Made by a program: the position numbers and the translations under genes. From positions 1 to 50,190 of the forward strand of contig NZ_WHVL01000009.1 in the NCBI RefSeq assembly GCF_020622355.1: a stretch of 50,190 nucleotides of DNA, in the 5' to 3' direction. Positions 20,882 through 30,858 of this stretch are shown here, one piece after another. Position 1 is the first letter of the stretch, and the number at the start of each line of letters is the position of its first letter. The notes beneath the pieces are model-generated. The model was not told where the DNA came from, did no database searches, and saw only the letters and a list, made by a program, of their open reading frames with translations. Origin of the DNA: Vreelandella malpeensis. GTDB lineage: Bacteria > Pseudomonadota > Gammaproteobacteria > Pseudomonadales > Halomonadaceae.

Positions 20882-21154
20882 GTGAATAAGTCCGAGCTGA
20901 TCGAAGCTATTGCCGCATCTGCCGATATTCCCAAGGCTGCGGCGACTCGCGCATTGGATGCCATGGTGGAGTCCGTCACCGATAGCCTCAAGAAGGGCGA
21001 CAGCGTTTCACTGGTAGGTTTTGGCACGTTCGCGATCAAAGAGCGCGCTGCCCGTACCGGTCGTAACCCGCAGACCGGTCAGCCGATCGAGATCAGCGCT
21101 GCCAAGGTGCCCAGCTTCAAGGCCGGTAAAGCGCTGAAAGACGCCGTCAACTAA
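20882..21154 (+). CDS. hupB: DNA-binding protein HU-beta
   Basis: This 90-aa nucleoid protein matches HU throughout: [11 protein letters not shown], the [20 protein letters not shown] region with the DNA-intercalating arm (about 50-75), and [12 protein letters not shown] at the end. Initiation is on GTG 20882 after AAGGGGTGA. It is located between lon and ppiD as in Escherichia coli and Pseudomonas. It has its own strong promoter and a perfect intrinsic terminator directly after it. Confidence 0.97.
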   Translation: MNKSELIEAIAASADIPKAAATRALDAMVESVTDSLKKGDSVSLVGFGTFAIKERAARTGRNPQTGQPIEISAAKVPSFKAGKALKDAVN

Positions 21155-21179
21155 TTGGCTCGCGTTTTCGTGTAACGTA

Positions 21180-21217
21180 ATGGGCGCATCGCTTGGGCGA
21201 TGCGCCCATGTTTTTTT
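21180..21217 (+). terminator. Intrinsic terminator after hupB
   Basis: A 13-bp perfect stem ATGGGCGCATCGC / GCGATGCGCCCAT with loop TTGG is followed, one base later, by seven T. One of the clearest terminators in the window. Confidence 0.96.
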
Positions 21218-21267
21218 CAAGCCCCGGCAACGGGCGATGCGTTTGGCTGCGACGATCTGAGGCAAGC

Positions 21268-23088
21268 ATGCTGCAAAGTATTCGAAACGGCTCCCGAAGC
21301 TGGGGAGCCAAAATCATCATCGGACTCATGGTGGCCGCGATGGCGCTATTCGGTGTCGAGTCGCTGTTCAGCGCCTTCGGCCGCGATCCGAACCAGGTCG
21401 CCAGCGTCAATGGCGAACCGATCCTGCGCCAGCAGGTGGAACTCGAGGTCCAGCGCGCGCTGCGCTCGGGCCAGGTGCCACCGGAACAGGAGCGCGCCCT
21501 GCGCAATGAGGTGCTCGACCAGCTGATCACCCAGGAGCTTCTTAGCCAGTACGCCGAGGAAGGCGGCTTCCATCTTTCTGACGATCAGCTCGATCAGGTC
21601 ATCGTCACGCTGCCGGAATTCCAGGATGAACAGGGCCGTTTCAACCCCGATATCTTCCGTAATCAGCTCGGCCGCGCCGGTTACACGCCCATGGCGTTCC
21701 GTCAGGAGCTCGAGGGCGATCTGAAACGCCGCTACCTTCAGCAGGGCGTTGCGCAGAGCGATTTCAGCCTGCCAAGCGAACGCGAGCGCATGGCGGCGCT
21801 GCAGAACCAGCAGCGCAGTTTCCGCTATGCGATGCTGCAGGCAGGTGACATCGATTTCACACCGAACGTCACCGATGAGGACGTCGAGGCCTACTTCGAT
21901 GCCAACCCGGAGCGTTTCGAGCGCCCGGAACAGGTTCAAGTCGAATACGTTTTGATCGATCGTCGGGCAATGGCCGAGAACGTCGATGTCGACGACGAGG
22001 CGCTCAGGCGTGCCTGGCGGGCACAGAACCGCACCGCCGAGCGACGCGTGTCACACATCATGGTCACCTATGGTGACGAGCGCAGTCGCGAGGAGGCCGA
22101 GGCACGTGCCCAGCAGGCGCTCGACGATCTTGAGCAAGGCCAGTCCTTCGAGGACACCGTGCTGCGTTACTCCGATGATACCGCCAGCGCTGAGCAGGGG
22201 GGCGATCTTGGCGTGATCGCACCGGGCATCATGGGGCAGGCCTTCGATGATGCGGCCTTCGAGCTTGCCGAAGGCGAAACCTCGGGGCTGGTCGAAATGG
22301 GCGACGCCTTCCACGTGCTGCAGGTCACCGAGGTCGAAGGCCCGAGCTTCGAGGAGCAGCGCGAAACGCTCGCCCAGAGCGCGGCGGTCAGCGAAGTCAG
22401 CGACGACTTCAACCGCCAGGTGCAGCGCCTGATCGACGAGAGCTTTGCCGCCGACGATCTCGGCAGCGTGGCCGACGATCTTGGCCTTGCGCTCCAGCAG
22501 ACCGGCTGGATCGCCCGCGACGAAGCGACCGGCGTTCTTTCCGAACCCGGGGTGATGGACGAGGCGTTCAGCGAGGACGTGCTCGATGCCGGCTACAACA
22601 GCGAAGTGATCGAGCTCGATGACGACCGGCGCTTGGTGCTTCGCGTGGCGGATCATCGCGAAGCGACCGTGCTGCCGCTGGACGAGGTGCGTGGGGACAT
22701 CGAAGGGTACGTCGCCGCCGCGCAGCGCCAGCGCGCACTCCAGGCCGAGGCCGATCGGTTGGTGGCGGCGCTCGAAGCCGGCGATGAGATCGATGTCACC
22801 TGGCTCGAGGCCAGCGACGTCTCGCGTCAAGGTCCGGCCACGCTGCCCGCTGCGCTGATCGACGGCGTGTTCCGCCTGCCGCGCCCGGAAGAAGGCGAAA
22901 GCCGTTTCGCGAGCATCGCCATGCCTGGTACGGTAAGCGTCGTGGCACTGGATAGTGTCGAGCAGGGTAGCGCCGACGACGACCAGCTGAGCGAGTTCAT
23001 GGTGCAGTTCGCCGAGCAGATGCGCGCCCAGGCGGCGCTCGAAGGTCTGGTCGAGGCACTGCGCGACGACGCCGACATCGAGCGCTGA
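21268..23088 (+). CDS. ppiD: PpiD, membrane-anchored periplasmic folding factor
   Basis: This 606-aa protein has a short cytoplasmic N-terminus and one membrane helix (about residues 12-33, AKIIIGLMVAAMALFGVESLF). SurA-like chaperone segments follow, with a parvulin-type domain at about 258-358 (RVSHIMVTYGDERS, SDDTASAEQGGDLGVI). It sits at the SecYEG exit and assists newly exported proteins. The longest frame starts in the hupB terminator; ATG 21268 with GAGG upstream gives the family start MLQSIRNGS. It is strongly acidic, as usual for halophile envelope proteins. Confidence 0.93.
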   Translation: MLQSIRNGSRSWGAKIIIGLMVAAMALFGVESLFSAFGRDPNQVASVNGEPILRQQVELEVQRALRSGQVPPEQERALRNEVLDQLITQELLSQYAEEGGFHLSDDQLDQVIVTLPEFQDEQGRFNPDIFRNQLGRAGYTPMAFRQELEGDLKRRYLQQGVAQSDFSLPSERERMAALQNQQRSFRYAMLQAGDIDFTPNVTDEDVEAYFDANPERFERPEQVQVEYVLIDRRAMAENVDVDDEALRRAWRAQNRTAERRVSHIMVTYGDERSREEAEARAQQALDDLEQGQSFEDTVLRYSDDTASAEQGGDLGVIAPGIMGQAFDDAAFELAEGETSGLVEMGDAFHVLQVTEVEGPSFEEQRETLAQSAAVSEVSDDFNRQVQRLIDESFAADDLGSVADDLGLALQQTGWIARDEATGVLSEPGVMDEAFSEDVLDAGYNSEVIELDDDRRLVLRVADHREATVLPLDEVRGDIEGYVAAAQRQRALQAEADRLVAALEAGDEIDVTWLEASDVSRQGPATLPAALIDGVFRLPRPEEGESRFASIAMPGTVSVVALDSVEQGSADDDQLSEFMVQFAEQMRAQAALEGLVEALRDDADIER

Positions 23089-23123
23089 GGTTCTTGTCCG
23101 CTCGGACACGAGCGTGCGTCATC

Positions 23124-23152
23124 AAAAAAGCCGATCCTTGGATCGGCTTTTT
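23124..23152. terminator. Bidirectional terminator between ppiD and lpxH
   Basis: AAAAAAGCCGATCC-TT-GGATCGGCTTTTTT: the A-run on one side and T-run on the other let it serve both converging genes. Confidence 0.93.
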
Positions 23153-23188
23153 CGTATCTGAGTGCTTGGTTCGTATCTGAGTGCTTGG
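23151..23188. repeat. Exact 19-bp tandem duplication at the 3' end of lpxH
   Basis: TTCGTATCTGAGTGCTTGG occurs twice without a gap (23151-23169 and 23170-23188). It lies between the shared terminator and the lpxH stop codon and starts inside the terminator T-run. This is probably a replication-slippage duplication. Confidence 0.9.
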
Positions 23189-23189
23189 G

Positions 23190-23969
23190 CTAGTCAGCGG
23201 CGGGAGGTGACGCCAGCTCGAAGCGGCGAAGCTCGGGCTCAGGCGTTCGACCGTCATGGCGCTCGACCACGATGTCGAAACCGTGGCTCTCGCTCCAGTC
23301 GCCCAGCACGAAGCGCTTTGCGGGCACGTCCTCGACGCTGAGCGTATGCACCTGCGGGCGATGGGTATGACCGTGGATCATCACGCTCACGCCCAGCTGA
23401 TGCATCAGGGCAATCACTTCGGCCTCGGTGACATCCATGATCGCCTGCGCCTTGTCGGCGTTGGCACTGCTCGATTCCAGGCGCAGCTTGCCGGCCAGCG
23501 CCAGCCGATCCTGCAGCGGCATGGCGAGTATCTGCGCCTGCCACTCGCGGCTTCGCGACTGGGCGCGAAACGCCATGTAGGGCTCGTCCCGGGTGCAGAG
23601 GCTGTCGCCGTGCAGCAGCACCACGGGTAGCCCCTCGAGTTCGACCTCGTGCACCTCGGGCAGCGCCTCGGCGCCGCAGGCGGCGAGAAAGCGCTCGCCG
23701 AGCAGGAAGTCGCGGTTGCCGTGCTGGAAGTAGACCCGCGTGCCCCCATCACTTAGCGCGCTCAGCCGGGTGATCACCTCGTGGGCCACGGTGGCGATGG
23801 GGTGCGGCGTGTCGAGCACGTCATCGCCTATCCAGGCATCGAACAGGTCCCCCAGGATATAGAGCGCGTCGGCTCCCGGGGCGGTATGCTCCAGGTAGCG
23901 GTAGAAGCCCTGGTTGATCTTGGGCGTGTCACCGCTCAAGTGCGTGTCGGCTACCAGCAGAGTGCGCAT
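23190..23969 (-). CDS. lpxH: UDP-2,3-diacylglucosamine diphosphatase
   Basis: This 259-aa Mn-dependent calcineurin-fold phosphoesterase of lipid A synthesis cleaves UDP-2,3-diacylglucosamine to lipid X and UMP. Metal ligands visible: Asp8 and His10 (ADTHLS), Asp41 (LGDLFDAWIGDD), Asn85 (HGNRDF), His120 (LLHGDSLCT), His199 and His201 (IHGHTHRP). The start follows GAGGG. It lies 11 bp downstream of ppiB in the same direction, as in many gammaproteobacteria. It is slightly longer than the usual 240 aa because of a C-terminal extension ending near the 19-bp duplication. Confidence 0.95.
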   Translation of the reverse strand: MRTLLVADTHLSGDTPKINQGFYRYLEHTAPGADALYILGDLFDAWIGDDVLDTPHPIATVAHEVITRLSALSDGGTRVYFQHGNRDFLLGERFLAACGAEALPEVHEVELEGLPVVLLHGDSLCTRDEPYMAFRAQSRSREWQAQILAMPLQDRLALAGKLRLESSSANADKAQAIMDVTEAEVIALMHQLGVSVMIHGHTHRPQVHTLSVEDVPAKRFVLGDWSESHGFDIVVERHDGRTPEPELRRFELASPPAAD

Positions 23970-23980
23970 GATACCCTCGC

Positions 23981-24478
23981 TCAGTCTTCTTTGACGTAGG
24001 CGCGCTCGATGATGACGTCCTCGGCGGGCACGTCGGCATGCATGCCACGGCGGGTGGTGGCCACGCCCTTGATGGCATTGACCACGTCCATGCCATCGGT
24101 CACTTCACCGAAGACCGCGTAGCCCCAGCCCTGCAGGTTCTTGCCGCTATGGTTCAAGAAGGCATTGTTACCCACGTTGATGAAGAACTGTGCGGTCGCC
24201 GAGTGCGGGTCCTGGGTACGCGCCATGGCGACGGTGCCGATGGTGTTCTGAAGGCCGTTGTCGGCTTCATTCTCGACCGGCTCGCGGGTGGGCTTTTGCT
24301 CGAAGGACTGGTCGAAGCCGCCGCCCTGCACCATGAAGCCATCGATCACGCGGTGGAACAGGGTGCCGTCGTAGAAGCCGTCGCGTACGTACTGCTCGAA
24401 GTTGGCGGCGGTCTTCGGCGCCTTCTCGTGGTCGAGCGCGATGGTGATGTCACCCAGGGTGGTCTGTAATACGATCAT
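23981..24478 (-). CDS. ppiB: Cyclophilin-type peptidyl-prolyl isomerase
   Basis: This 165-aa cytoplasmic cyclophilin has no signal peptide. Core motifs FHRVIDGFMVQGGGF and GTVAMARTQDPHSATAQFFIN contain the catalytic Arg and the proline-pocket residues. Length matches Escherichia coli PpiB (164 aa). The ATG follows AGGAATTTATCC. It forms an operon with lpxH and is divergent from glnS. Confidence 0.96.
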   Translation of the reverse strand: MIVLQTTLGDITIALDHEKAPKTAANFEQYVRDGFYDGTLFHRVIDGFMVQGGGFDQSFEQKPTREPVENEADNGLQNTIGTVAMARTQDPHSATAQFFINVGNNAFLNHSGKNLQGWGYAVFGEVTDGMDVVNAIKGVATTRRGMHADVPAEDVIIERAYVKED

Positions 24479-24535
24479 GGATAAATTCCTGTTGAATAAA
24501 GGCGTTCGCCTTGGCGCTGTGCATCGGCGTCGCGT

Positions 24536-24543
24536 TATAATAG
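24536..24543. promoter_or_regulatory. Possible overlapping divergent -10 elements of glnS and ppiB
   Basis: TATAAT (24536-24541, plus strand) is a perfect -10 facing glnS, and the complement of 24538-24543 reads TATTAT facing ppiB. The best plus-strand -35 (TTGGCG, 24511-24516) is 19 bp away, so the assignment is tentative. Confidence 0.4.
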
Positions 24544-24633
24544 CGGTTTTGCCCGGCGCCGCGAAGCGCTACGGTTTCAGCGTAGGCGCCCGGCGCCCGG
24601 CACGCCATCCACTGTGAGGTTAGCGACACCACC

Positions 24634-26313
24634 ATGACCAACGAGACCACCAAAGCCCCGAACTTCATTCGCAACCAGGTGAGCGACGAGATCGAGCGTG
24701 GGCAGGTCACCCAGATCGTGACCCGTTTTCCGCCGGAGCCCAATGGCTTTCTGCACATCGGTCATGCGAAGTCGATCTGTCTGAACTTCGGGTTGGCCGA
24801 GGAACTCGGTGGTGACTGTCATCTGCGCTTCGACGACACCAACCCGGCGAAGGAAGAGCAGGCCTACATCGATGCCATCAAGGAGGACGTCGCGTGGCTG
24901 GGCTTTGAGTGGGCGGGCGAGGTGCGTTTCGCCTCCAGCTATTTCGACCAGCTCTACGCCTGGGCCCAGCACCTGATTCGCGAAGGCAAGGCCTACGTCG
25001 ACGATCTTTCCCCGGACGAGATCCGCGAGTACCGCGGCACGCTCACCGAGCCGGGTCGTCCGAGCCCCCACCGCGAGCGCGGCGTCGAGGAGAACCTGGA
25101 GCTGCTCGAGCGCATGCGCGTCGGCGAGTTCGCTGAAGGCGAGAAGGTGCTGCGCGCCAAGATCGACATGGCCTCGCCGAACATCAACCTGCGCGACCCG
25201 ATCCTCTACCGCATTCGCCACGCAAGCCACCACCAGACCGGCGATGCCTGGAAGATCTACCCCTCCTACGATTTCACTCACGGTCAGTCGGACGCCATCG
25301 AAGGCGTGACCCACTCGATCTGCACCCTGGAGTTCGAGGATCACCGCCCGCTCTACGAGTGGTTCCTGAATAACCTGCCGGTGCCCAGCAAGCCGCGCCA
25401 GATCGAGTTCGCGCGTCTGAATCTCGACTACACCCTGACCTCCAAGCGCAAGCTGAAGCTGCTGGTCGACGAGGGTATTGTCGATGGCTGGGACGATCCG
25501 CGCATGCCGACCATCTCCGGCATGCGCCGGCGTGGCTACACGCCGGCCTCCATCCGCAAGTTCTGCGAGATGATCGGCGTCACCCGTGCCGACGGCGGCC
25601 TGGTCGACATCGCCATGCTGACCCACGCGATCCGCTCGGATCTCGAGGACAACGCCCCGCGCGCGATGTGCGTGATCAACCCCTTGAAGGTGGTACTGAC
25701 CAACGTCGAGCAAGGCTTCGAGGAGGTCTACGAGGTACCAGGGCACCCGGCTCGCGAAGACATGCCCGTGCGCCGCGTGCCCTTCACCCGCGAGCTCTAC
25801 ATCGACCGCGACGACTTCATGGAGGATGCGCCGAAGAAGTTCTTCCGTCTGGCGCCGGGCAAGGAAGTACGCCTGCGCAACAGCTACGTCATTCGCTGCG
25901 ACGAGGTGATCAAGGACGACGCTGGCGTGATCACCGAGCTTCGCTGCTCGGTGGATTTCGACACACTGGGCAAGAACCCGGAAGGGCGCAAGGTGAAGGG
26001 CGTGATTCACTGGGTGAGCGCGACTCACGGCGTGCCCATGGAGGTGCGCCTCTACAACAACCTGTTCATGGTCGAGCAGCCGGACCGCGACAAGGACGCC
26101 GACTTCCTCGAGCACTTGAATCCGGAGTCGCTGGTGATCAGCCAGGCGATCGGCGAGCCGAGCCTGGCCGATGCGACCCCGGAGTCGCGCTACCAGTTCG
26201 AGCGGGTGGGCTACTTCTGCGCCGATCGCCATCTTTCCACTCCCGAGAAGCTGGTCTTCAACCGCACCGTGGGCTTGAAGGACTCCTGGGCGAAAATTCA
26301 GAAAAAAGGCTAA
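24634..26313 (+). CDS. glnS: Glutaminyl-tRNA synthetase
   Basis: This 559-aa class I synthetase has HIGH motif HIGH at 41-44 (HIGHAKS) and a KMSKS-equivalent loop LTSKRKL (Ser270-Lys271). The [18 protein letters not shown] segment typical of GlnRS is present, as are two C-terminal beta-barrels for anticodon binding. Proteobacteria with GlnRS charge Gln directly. The start follows GTGAGGTTAGCGACACC. cysS begins 10 bp after the stop, so the two are co-transcribed, as in several gammaproteobacteria. Confidence 0.97.
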   Translation: MTNETTKAPNFIRNQVSDEIERGQVTQIVTRFPPEPNGFLHIGHAKSICLNFGLAEELGGDCHLRFDDTNPAKEEQAYIDAIKEDVAWLGFEWAGEVRFASSYFDQLYAWAQHLIREGKAYVDDLSPDEIREYRGTLTEPGRPSPHRERGVEENLELLERMRVGEFAEGEKVLRAKIDMASPNINLRDPILYRIRHASHHQTGDAWKIYPSYDFTHGQSDAIEGVTHSICTLEFEDHRPLYEWFLNNLPVPSKPRQIEFARLNLDYTLTSKRKLKLLVDEGIVDGWDDPRMPTISGMRRRGYTPASIRKFCEMIGVTRADGGLVDIAMLTHAIRSDLEDNAPRAMCVINPLKVVLTNVEQGFEEVYEVPGHPAREDMPVRRVPFTRELYIDRDDFMEDAPKKFFRLAPGKEVRLRNSYVIRCDEVIKDDAGVITELRCSVDFDTLGKNPEGRKVKGVIHWVSATHGVPMEVRLYNNLFMVEQPDRDKDADFLEHLNPESLVISQAIGEPSLADATPESRYQFERVGYFCADRHLSTPEKLVFNRTVGLKDSWAKIQKKG

Positions 26314-26323
26314 GAGGCGCGCC

Positions 26324-27712
26324 ATGCACATCTACAACACGCTCACCCGCCGCAAGGAGGCGTTCACGCCCATCGAACCCGGCCGGGTGAGCATGTACGT
26401 CTGCGGCATGACGGTGTACGACTACTGCCACCTCGGCCACGCCCGGGTGATGGTGGCGTTCGACGTGATCACGCGCTACCTGCGCCATCGCGGGTTCGAC
26501 GTCACCTACGTGCGCAACATCACCGACATCGACGACAAGATTTTGAAGCGTGCCGAGGAGAACGACGAGTCGATCGCCTCGCTCACCGAGCGCATGATCG
26601 ACGCCATGCACGAGGACGAGGCGCGCCTCGGGGTGCTGCCGCCGTCCCGCGAGCCCCGGGCCACCGGCCACATCGACGAGATCGTCGCGATGATCGAGAC
26701 GCTGATCGACAAGGGCTTCGCCTACGCCGTCGACAACGGCGACGTCTACTACCGCGTGCGCCGGTTCGAAGGCTACGGCAAGCTCAACAACCGTCAGCTC
26801 GATGACATGCGCGCAGGCTCCCGGGTCGAGATCGACACCCACAAGGAAGACCCGCTCGACTTCGTGCTGTGGAAAGCCGCCAAGCCGGGCGAGGCGCACT
26901 GGGCCTCGCCCTGGGGCGACGGCCGCCCGGGCTGGCACATCGAGTGTTCGGCGATGTCGACGTGCTGCCTGGGCAACACCTTCGACATCCACGGCGGCGG
27001 GCCTGACCTGACCTTCCCGCACCACGAGAACGAGATCGCCCAGAGCGAGGCCGCCACCGGTCAGACCTACGTCAACACTTGGATGCACGCCGGTGCCGTG
27101 CGGGTTGATCAGGAGAAAATGTCCAAGTCGCTGGGCAACTTCTTCACCATCCGCGAAGTGCTCGAAGAGCACGACCCGGAAGTGGTGCGCTATCTTCTGG
27201 TGGCGAGCCACTACCGCAGCCCGATCAACTACTCGGTGAGTTCGCTTCTTGAAGCGCGCAAGTCGTTGATCCGCTTCTACACCGCCCTCGAAGGCGTCGA
27301 CGCCGAGGCAAGGGGTGGCGTGGAAACGCCGTACGCGGCGCGCTTCGAGCAGGCCATGGACGACGACTTCAACACGCCGGAAGCGCTGGCGGTGCTGTTC
27401 GATCTGGCCCGCGAAGTGAACCGGTCCAGGACCGATGCGCCTGAGCGCGCCCCGCTTCTGGCGTCGGAGCTCGTCCGTCTGGGCGGCGTGCTGGGTCTTT
27501 TGCAACAGCCACCCGAGGCGTTTCTCAAGGGGGCGAGCGCGAAGGCAGCGATCAGTGGCGCCGACATCGAGATGAAAATCGCAGAGCGCCAGCAGGCGAA
27601 AACGGACAAGGATTTTGCCCGAGCCGACGCCATTCGCGATGAGCTTGCAGCGCTTGGTGTGGTGCTCAAGGATTCGCGGGAAGGCACTACCTGGGTGATC
27701 GAAACGCCCTGA
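26324..27712 (+). CDS. cysS: Cysteinyl-tRNA synthetase
   Basis: This 462-aa class I synthetase carries zinc ligands Cys27 (YVCGMTVYD), Cys in IECSAMS, and His/Glu of the HHENE segment. HIGH motif is HLGH (36-39); KMSKS is exact at 265-269 with SLGNF. Full length, ending TTWVIETP. The ATG follows AAGAGGCGCGCC. It is downstream of glnS. No terminator is visible before the osmoprotectant transporter 75 bp on; a TATACT (27739-27744) there may be a -10 with a poor -35. Confidence 0.97.
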   Translation: MHIYNTLTRRKEAFTPIEPGRVSMYVCGMTVYDYCHLGHARVMVAFDVITRYLRHRGFDVTYVRNITDIDDKILKRAEENDESIASLTERMIDAMHEDEARLGVLPPSREPRATGHIDEIVAMIETLIDKGFAYAVDNGDVYYRVRRFEGYGKLNNRQLDDMRAGSRVEIDTHKEDPLDFVLWKAAKPGEAHWASPWGDGRPGWHIECSAMSTCCLGNTFDIHGGGPDLTFPHHENEIAQSEAATGQTYVNTWMHAGAVRVDQEKMSKSLGNFFTIREVLEEHDPEVVRYLLVASHYRSPINYSVSSLLEARKSLIRFYTALEGVDAEARGGVETPYAARFEQAMDDDFNTPEALAVLFDLAREVNRSRTDAPERAPLLASELVRLGGVLGLLQQPPEAFLKGASAKAAISGADIEMKIAERQQAKTDKDFARADAIRDELAALGVVLKDSREGTTWVIETP

Positions 27713-27787
27713 CCCGTGGCGTTGGCCCCCAGGCCACCTATACTGAAGCCACCGCTAAATGAGCCAATTGATAAAAGGATGATGACG

Positions 27788-28696
27788 ATGCGCTCTATCG
27801 TGAAAACCGCGCTGGGTGGACTGGCGCTTTCGTGGCTGGCCGGCACGGCCCAGGCCGAGGAGCCGGTGGTGGTGTCGTCGAAGATCGATACCGAGGGTGC
27901 CGTGCTCGGCGAGCTGATCATCCAGACGCTGGAGCGCGAGGGAATCCCGACCGAGAATCGCCTGCAGCTGGGCGCGACCAGCGTGGTGCGCAGCGCCCTC
28001 CAGGCCGGCGAGATCGACCTCTATCCAGAGTACACCGGTAACGGCGCGTTCTTCTTCGACATGACCGACAGCCCCGTCTGGAACGATGCGGAGCAGGCCT
28101 ACCAGACCGTGCGCGAACGCGATGCCGAGCAGGGGTTGGTGTGGCTTGCACCCGCCAGCGCCAACAATACCTGGGCGATGAGCATTCGCGCCGACGTTGC
28201 CGAAGAGAACGATCTCGTGACGCTGGAAGACCTGGCGACGTACCTGGAGCAGGGGGGCGAGTTCAAGTTCGCCGCCAGCGCCGAGTTTGTCGACTCCGAC
28301 CAGGCGCTACCTGCCTTCCAGGAGGCCTACGGCTTCGAGCTCTCCGATGACCAGCTGCTGGTACTCTCCGGCGGCAATACCGCTGCCACCATGCGCGCCG
28401 CCGCCCAGCAGACCAGCGGCGTCAATGCCGCCATGACCTACGGGACTGATGGTGGGCTCAACGCTCTGAATCTGGTCGTGCTGGAGGATACCCTCGGCGT
28501 TCAGCCGATCTATCAGCCTGCGCCGGTGGTGCGTGAAAGCGTGCTCGAGACCTACCCGGGGATCGAGGCGAGCCTCGACGCCGTGTTCGAGACACTGGAT
28601 CTCGAAACGCTTCAGCGCCTGAACGCCGACGTGGCCGTCAATGGCCTGTCGCCGGATCAGGTAGCTCGCGACTATCTCGACACCCTCGGCGAGTGA
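27788..28696 (+). CDS. Osmoprotectant ABC importer, periplasmic binding protein (OsmF/YehZ type)
   Basis: This 302-aa protein has a Sec signal peptide (about 1-21, cleavage after AQA). It is a type II periplasmic binding protein of the glycine-betaine/choline (OpuAC, QAT) family: VVSSKIDTEGAVLGELI, EIDLYPEYTGNG, ANNTWAMSIR and GLSPDQVARDYL. Three nearby ATGs exist (27779, 27782, 27788); 27788 is preferred because AGGA is then 8 nt upstream and the signal peptide is of normal length. It heads a four-gene operon with two permeases and one ATPase. The exact ligand (betaine, choline sulfate, ectoine or another) cannot be read. Confidence 0.87.
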   Translation: MRSIVKTALGGLALSWLAGTAQAEEPVVVSSKIDTEGAVLGELIIQTLEREGIPTENRLQLGATSVVRSALQAGEIDLYPEYTGNGAFFFDMTDSPVWNDAEQAYQTVRERDAEQGLVWLAPASANNTWAMSIRADVAEENDLVTLEDLATYLEQGGEFKFAASAEFVDSDQALPAFQEAYGFELSDDQLLVLSGGNTAATMRAAAQQTSGVNAAMTYGTDGGLNALNLVVLEDTLGVQPIYQPAPVVRESVLETYPGIEASLDAVFETLDLETLQRLNADVAVNGLSPDQVARDYLDTLGE

Positions 28697-28702
28697 TAAA
28701 AA

Positions 28703-29896
28703 GTGCCTGGAGGGATGGTCATCGTCAACGCTGGTGAGCGGCACCCATCCCCCAATGTCGTTCTGATAGCGCTCGGCATCGTTATGCTGTGCGCCGTCTG
28801 GCTACTCGGGGTCGTCAGCGTTGCACCCAACCGCATCGTGCCCGGTACTTCCTATCCCCTGGTCGCGGCGCTGGGCATGCCCGGCGCGCTGCTGGTCACG
28901 CTGCTGCTCGGTGCCATGACGGCGCTGGCGCTGCGCCCGGCGCGTATCCACTACCTGGCGATGCTGTTGCTGCTGGTCATGGTGCTGCTCTTGATGCCTT
29001 TCGGGCTCATGGTCGCCGGTCATTTCTTGATCGATCCGGCGCTGCCCCAGGCGCGCCTGGGGCTCGGCGCGGCGTACTGGACACTTTCCTTCGTGCTATT
29101 GCTTTATCTCGTCGAGCTGCGCCTGCGCCTTGCCATCAAGCGGCTGCCCACGGCGCTGTTGCTGGTGGCCGTGGCGCTCGCGTGGTGGCTTTGCGCCAGG
29201 CTATGGCTGGATGATCTTGCCCTCGTACAGGAGTTCCAGGCACGTCGCGGGGCGTTCTTTTCCGCCGTGGGTCAGCACGTGCTGCTGGTGGGTGTCGCGG
29301 TGGGCAGCAGTCTCTTGCTGGGCCTTGCCCTGGCACTGGCCATGCACCGTTTTCATCGTCTGCGCAAGGCAGGGTTCGCGCTGCTTAATTTCCTGCAGAC
29401 CATTCCAAGCCTTGCCCTGTTCGGGCTGCTTCTTGCGCCGCTGGCCTGGCTCGGTGCCAACGTCGCCTGGCTTGGAAATCTTGGCGTCAGCGGTATCGGC
29501 AACACCCCGGCATTGATCGCGCTGATCGCGTACAGCCTGCTGCCGATCGTGCGCAATACCTTCATCGCCCTCCAACAGGTACGCCCGGATACTCTGGAAG
29601 CCGCCACGGCAATGGGCATGCGCGGGCATCAGCGCTTCTGGCAGGTGCGCTTTCCGCTGGCGCTGCCAGTGCTGATCGAAGGGGTACGCATTACCACCGT
29701 CCAGGCGGTCGGATTGACTGCCGTGGCCGCGTTGATCGGCGCCGGGGGCCTGGGCACCTTCATCTTCCAAGGCCTGGGGCAGGCGGCCATGGACATGGTG
29801 CTGCTCGGGGCGCTGCCGATCGTGGCCATGGCCCTGATCGCCGACGCCGCCCTCGGTGCGCTGGCCGACATCACCCGTCATGGAGGCGCGTCGTGA
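28703..29896 (+). CDS. Osmoprotectant ABC importer permease (YehY type)
   Basis: This 397-aa permease has an N-terminal half of about five or six helices not found in short permeases. A BPD_transp_1 domain (about 185-390) follows, with the EAA loop (EAATAMGMRGHQRFWQVRFPL) that contacts the ATPase. The start is uncertain: GTG 28703 opens the frame, ATG 28715 lies almost on GGAGGG and is too close to use it well. Its stop overlaps the next GTG (GTGA), giving translational coupling. A long permease, ATPase and short permease after a binding protein is the Yeh/OsmU layout. Confidence 0.85.
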   Translation: MPGGMVIVNAGERHPSPNVVLIALGIVMLCAVWLLGVVSVAPNRIVPGTSYPLVAALGMPGALLVTLLLGAMTALALRPARIHYLAMLLLLVMVLLLMPFGLMVAGHFLIDPALPQARLGLGAAYWTLSFVLLLYLVELRLRLAIKRLPTALLLVAVALAWWLCARLWLDDLALVQEFQARRGAFFSAVGQHVLLVGVAVGSSLLLGLALALAMHRFHRLRKAGFALLNFLQTIPSLALFGLLLAPLAWLGANVAWLGNLGVSGIGNTPALIALIAYSLLPIVRNTFIALQQVRPDTLEAATAMGMRGHQRFWQVRFPLALPVLIEGVRITTVQAVGLTAVAALIGAGGLGTFIFQGLGQAAMDMVLLGALPIVAMALIADAALGALADITRHGGAS

Positions 29897-30858
29897 TCGA
29901 ACTCAACAAGGTTTCCAAGCGCTTTAACGAGGCGCTGGCCGTCAACGACATCTCGCTGCGCGTGGAGAAGGGCTCGTTCTGCGCGCTGGTCGGCACCTCC
30001 GGCTGCGGCAAGTCGACCACGCTTCGCATGATCAATCGGCTCATTCCCCACAGCGACGGCGAGATCCTCATCGATGGCCAGCCGATCGAACAGCTCGATC
30101 CGGTCAAGTTGCGCCGGCGCATCGGCTACGTGATCCAGAGTACCGGGCTGTTTCCGCATTGGAGTGTGGCGCGCAACATCGCCTTGGTACCGCGGCTTCT
30201 CAAGTGGCCGGCAGAGAAGATCGATGCCCGGGTCGAGGAGCTGATGGCGCTGCTCGGGCTGCCTTTCGACGAGTTCGTCGGCAAGTACCCGCACCAGCTC
30301 TCTGGCGGCCAGGCCCAGCGGGTGGGGGTGGCCCGGGCGCTGGCCGCCGACCCGGATATTCTGCTGATGGACGAGCCCTTCGGGGCCCTCGATCCGCTCA
30401 CCCGCGACAAGCTCCAGGAGGAGCTCGCAAGGCTCCAGGCCAGGCTGCACAAGACGGTGGTATTCGTCACTCATGACATGGACGAGGCACTCAAGCTCGC
30501 CGACCATTTGGTGGTGATGCGCGAGGGTCGCATCGTTCAGCAGGGCAGTCCGCTCACGCTTTTGCGCCATCCCGCCGATCCCTTCGTGGAGTCACTGCTG
30601 GGCGGGCTCGAGCGCGGGCTCAAGCAGGCGGGCCTCACCCGGGTCAAGGAGCACATGACCTCGCTTGGCCCGCAGGTTCCCGCCCATTCGCGTATCCCGG
30701 GCGACTTCACCCTGCGCCAGGGGCTTTCGATGATGCTGCGTGATCACACCGAGCGTCTCACCGTGGTCGATGCAAGCGACGTTCCCATAGGCGAGCTGTC
30801 GCTGCGTCGGCTGATCAAGGAGTCCCAAAGCGAGCGAGGCACGCCTCGTGCAGGCTAG
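29893..30858 (+). CDS. Osmoprotectant ABC importer ATP-binding protein (YehX type)
   Basis: This 321-aa ABC ATPase has Walker A GTSGCGKST (34-42), signature LSGGQAQRVGVARA, Walker B ILLMDEPFGALD (Asp160-Glu161) and switch HDMDEA. A C-terminal extension of about 75 residues after the ABC core looks like a single degenerate CBS-type regulatory region (LTVVDASDVPIGELSL), shorter than the two CBS domains of ProV/OpuAA. Initiation is GTG 29893 after TGGAGG, overlapping the upstream stop. Its 3' end overlaps the next permease by 11 bp. Confidence 0.88.
   Translation: MIELNKVSKRFNEALAVNDISLRVEKGSFCALVGTSGCGKSTTLRMINRLIPHSDGEILIDGQPIEQLDPVKLRRRIGYVIQSTGLFPHWSVARNIALVPRLLKWPAEKIDARVEELMALLGLPFDEFVGKYPHQLSGGQAQRVGVARALAADPDILLMDEPFGALDPLTRDKLQEELARLQARLHKTVVFVTHDMDEALKLADHLVVMREGRIVQQGSPLTLLRHPADPFVESLLGGLERGLKQAGLTRVKEHMTSLGPQVPAHSRIPGDFTLRQGLSMMLRDHTERLTVVDASDVPIGELSLRRLIKESQSERGTPRAG

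Noticed and set aside
18310..21039. Very long open frame on the minus strand (909 codons) across lon and hupB
   Set aside because: It mirrors the highly conserved lon and hupB genes and has no recognisable protein; high GC leaves few stop codons in antisense frames.
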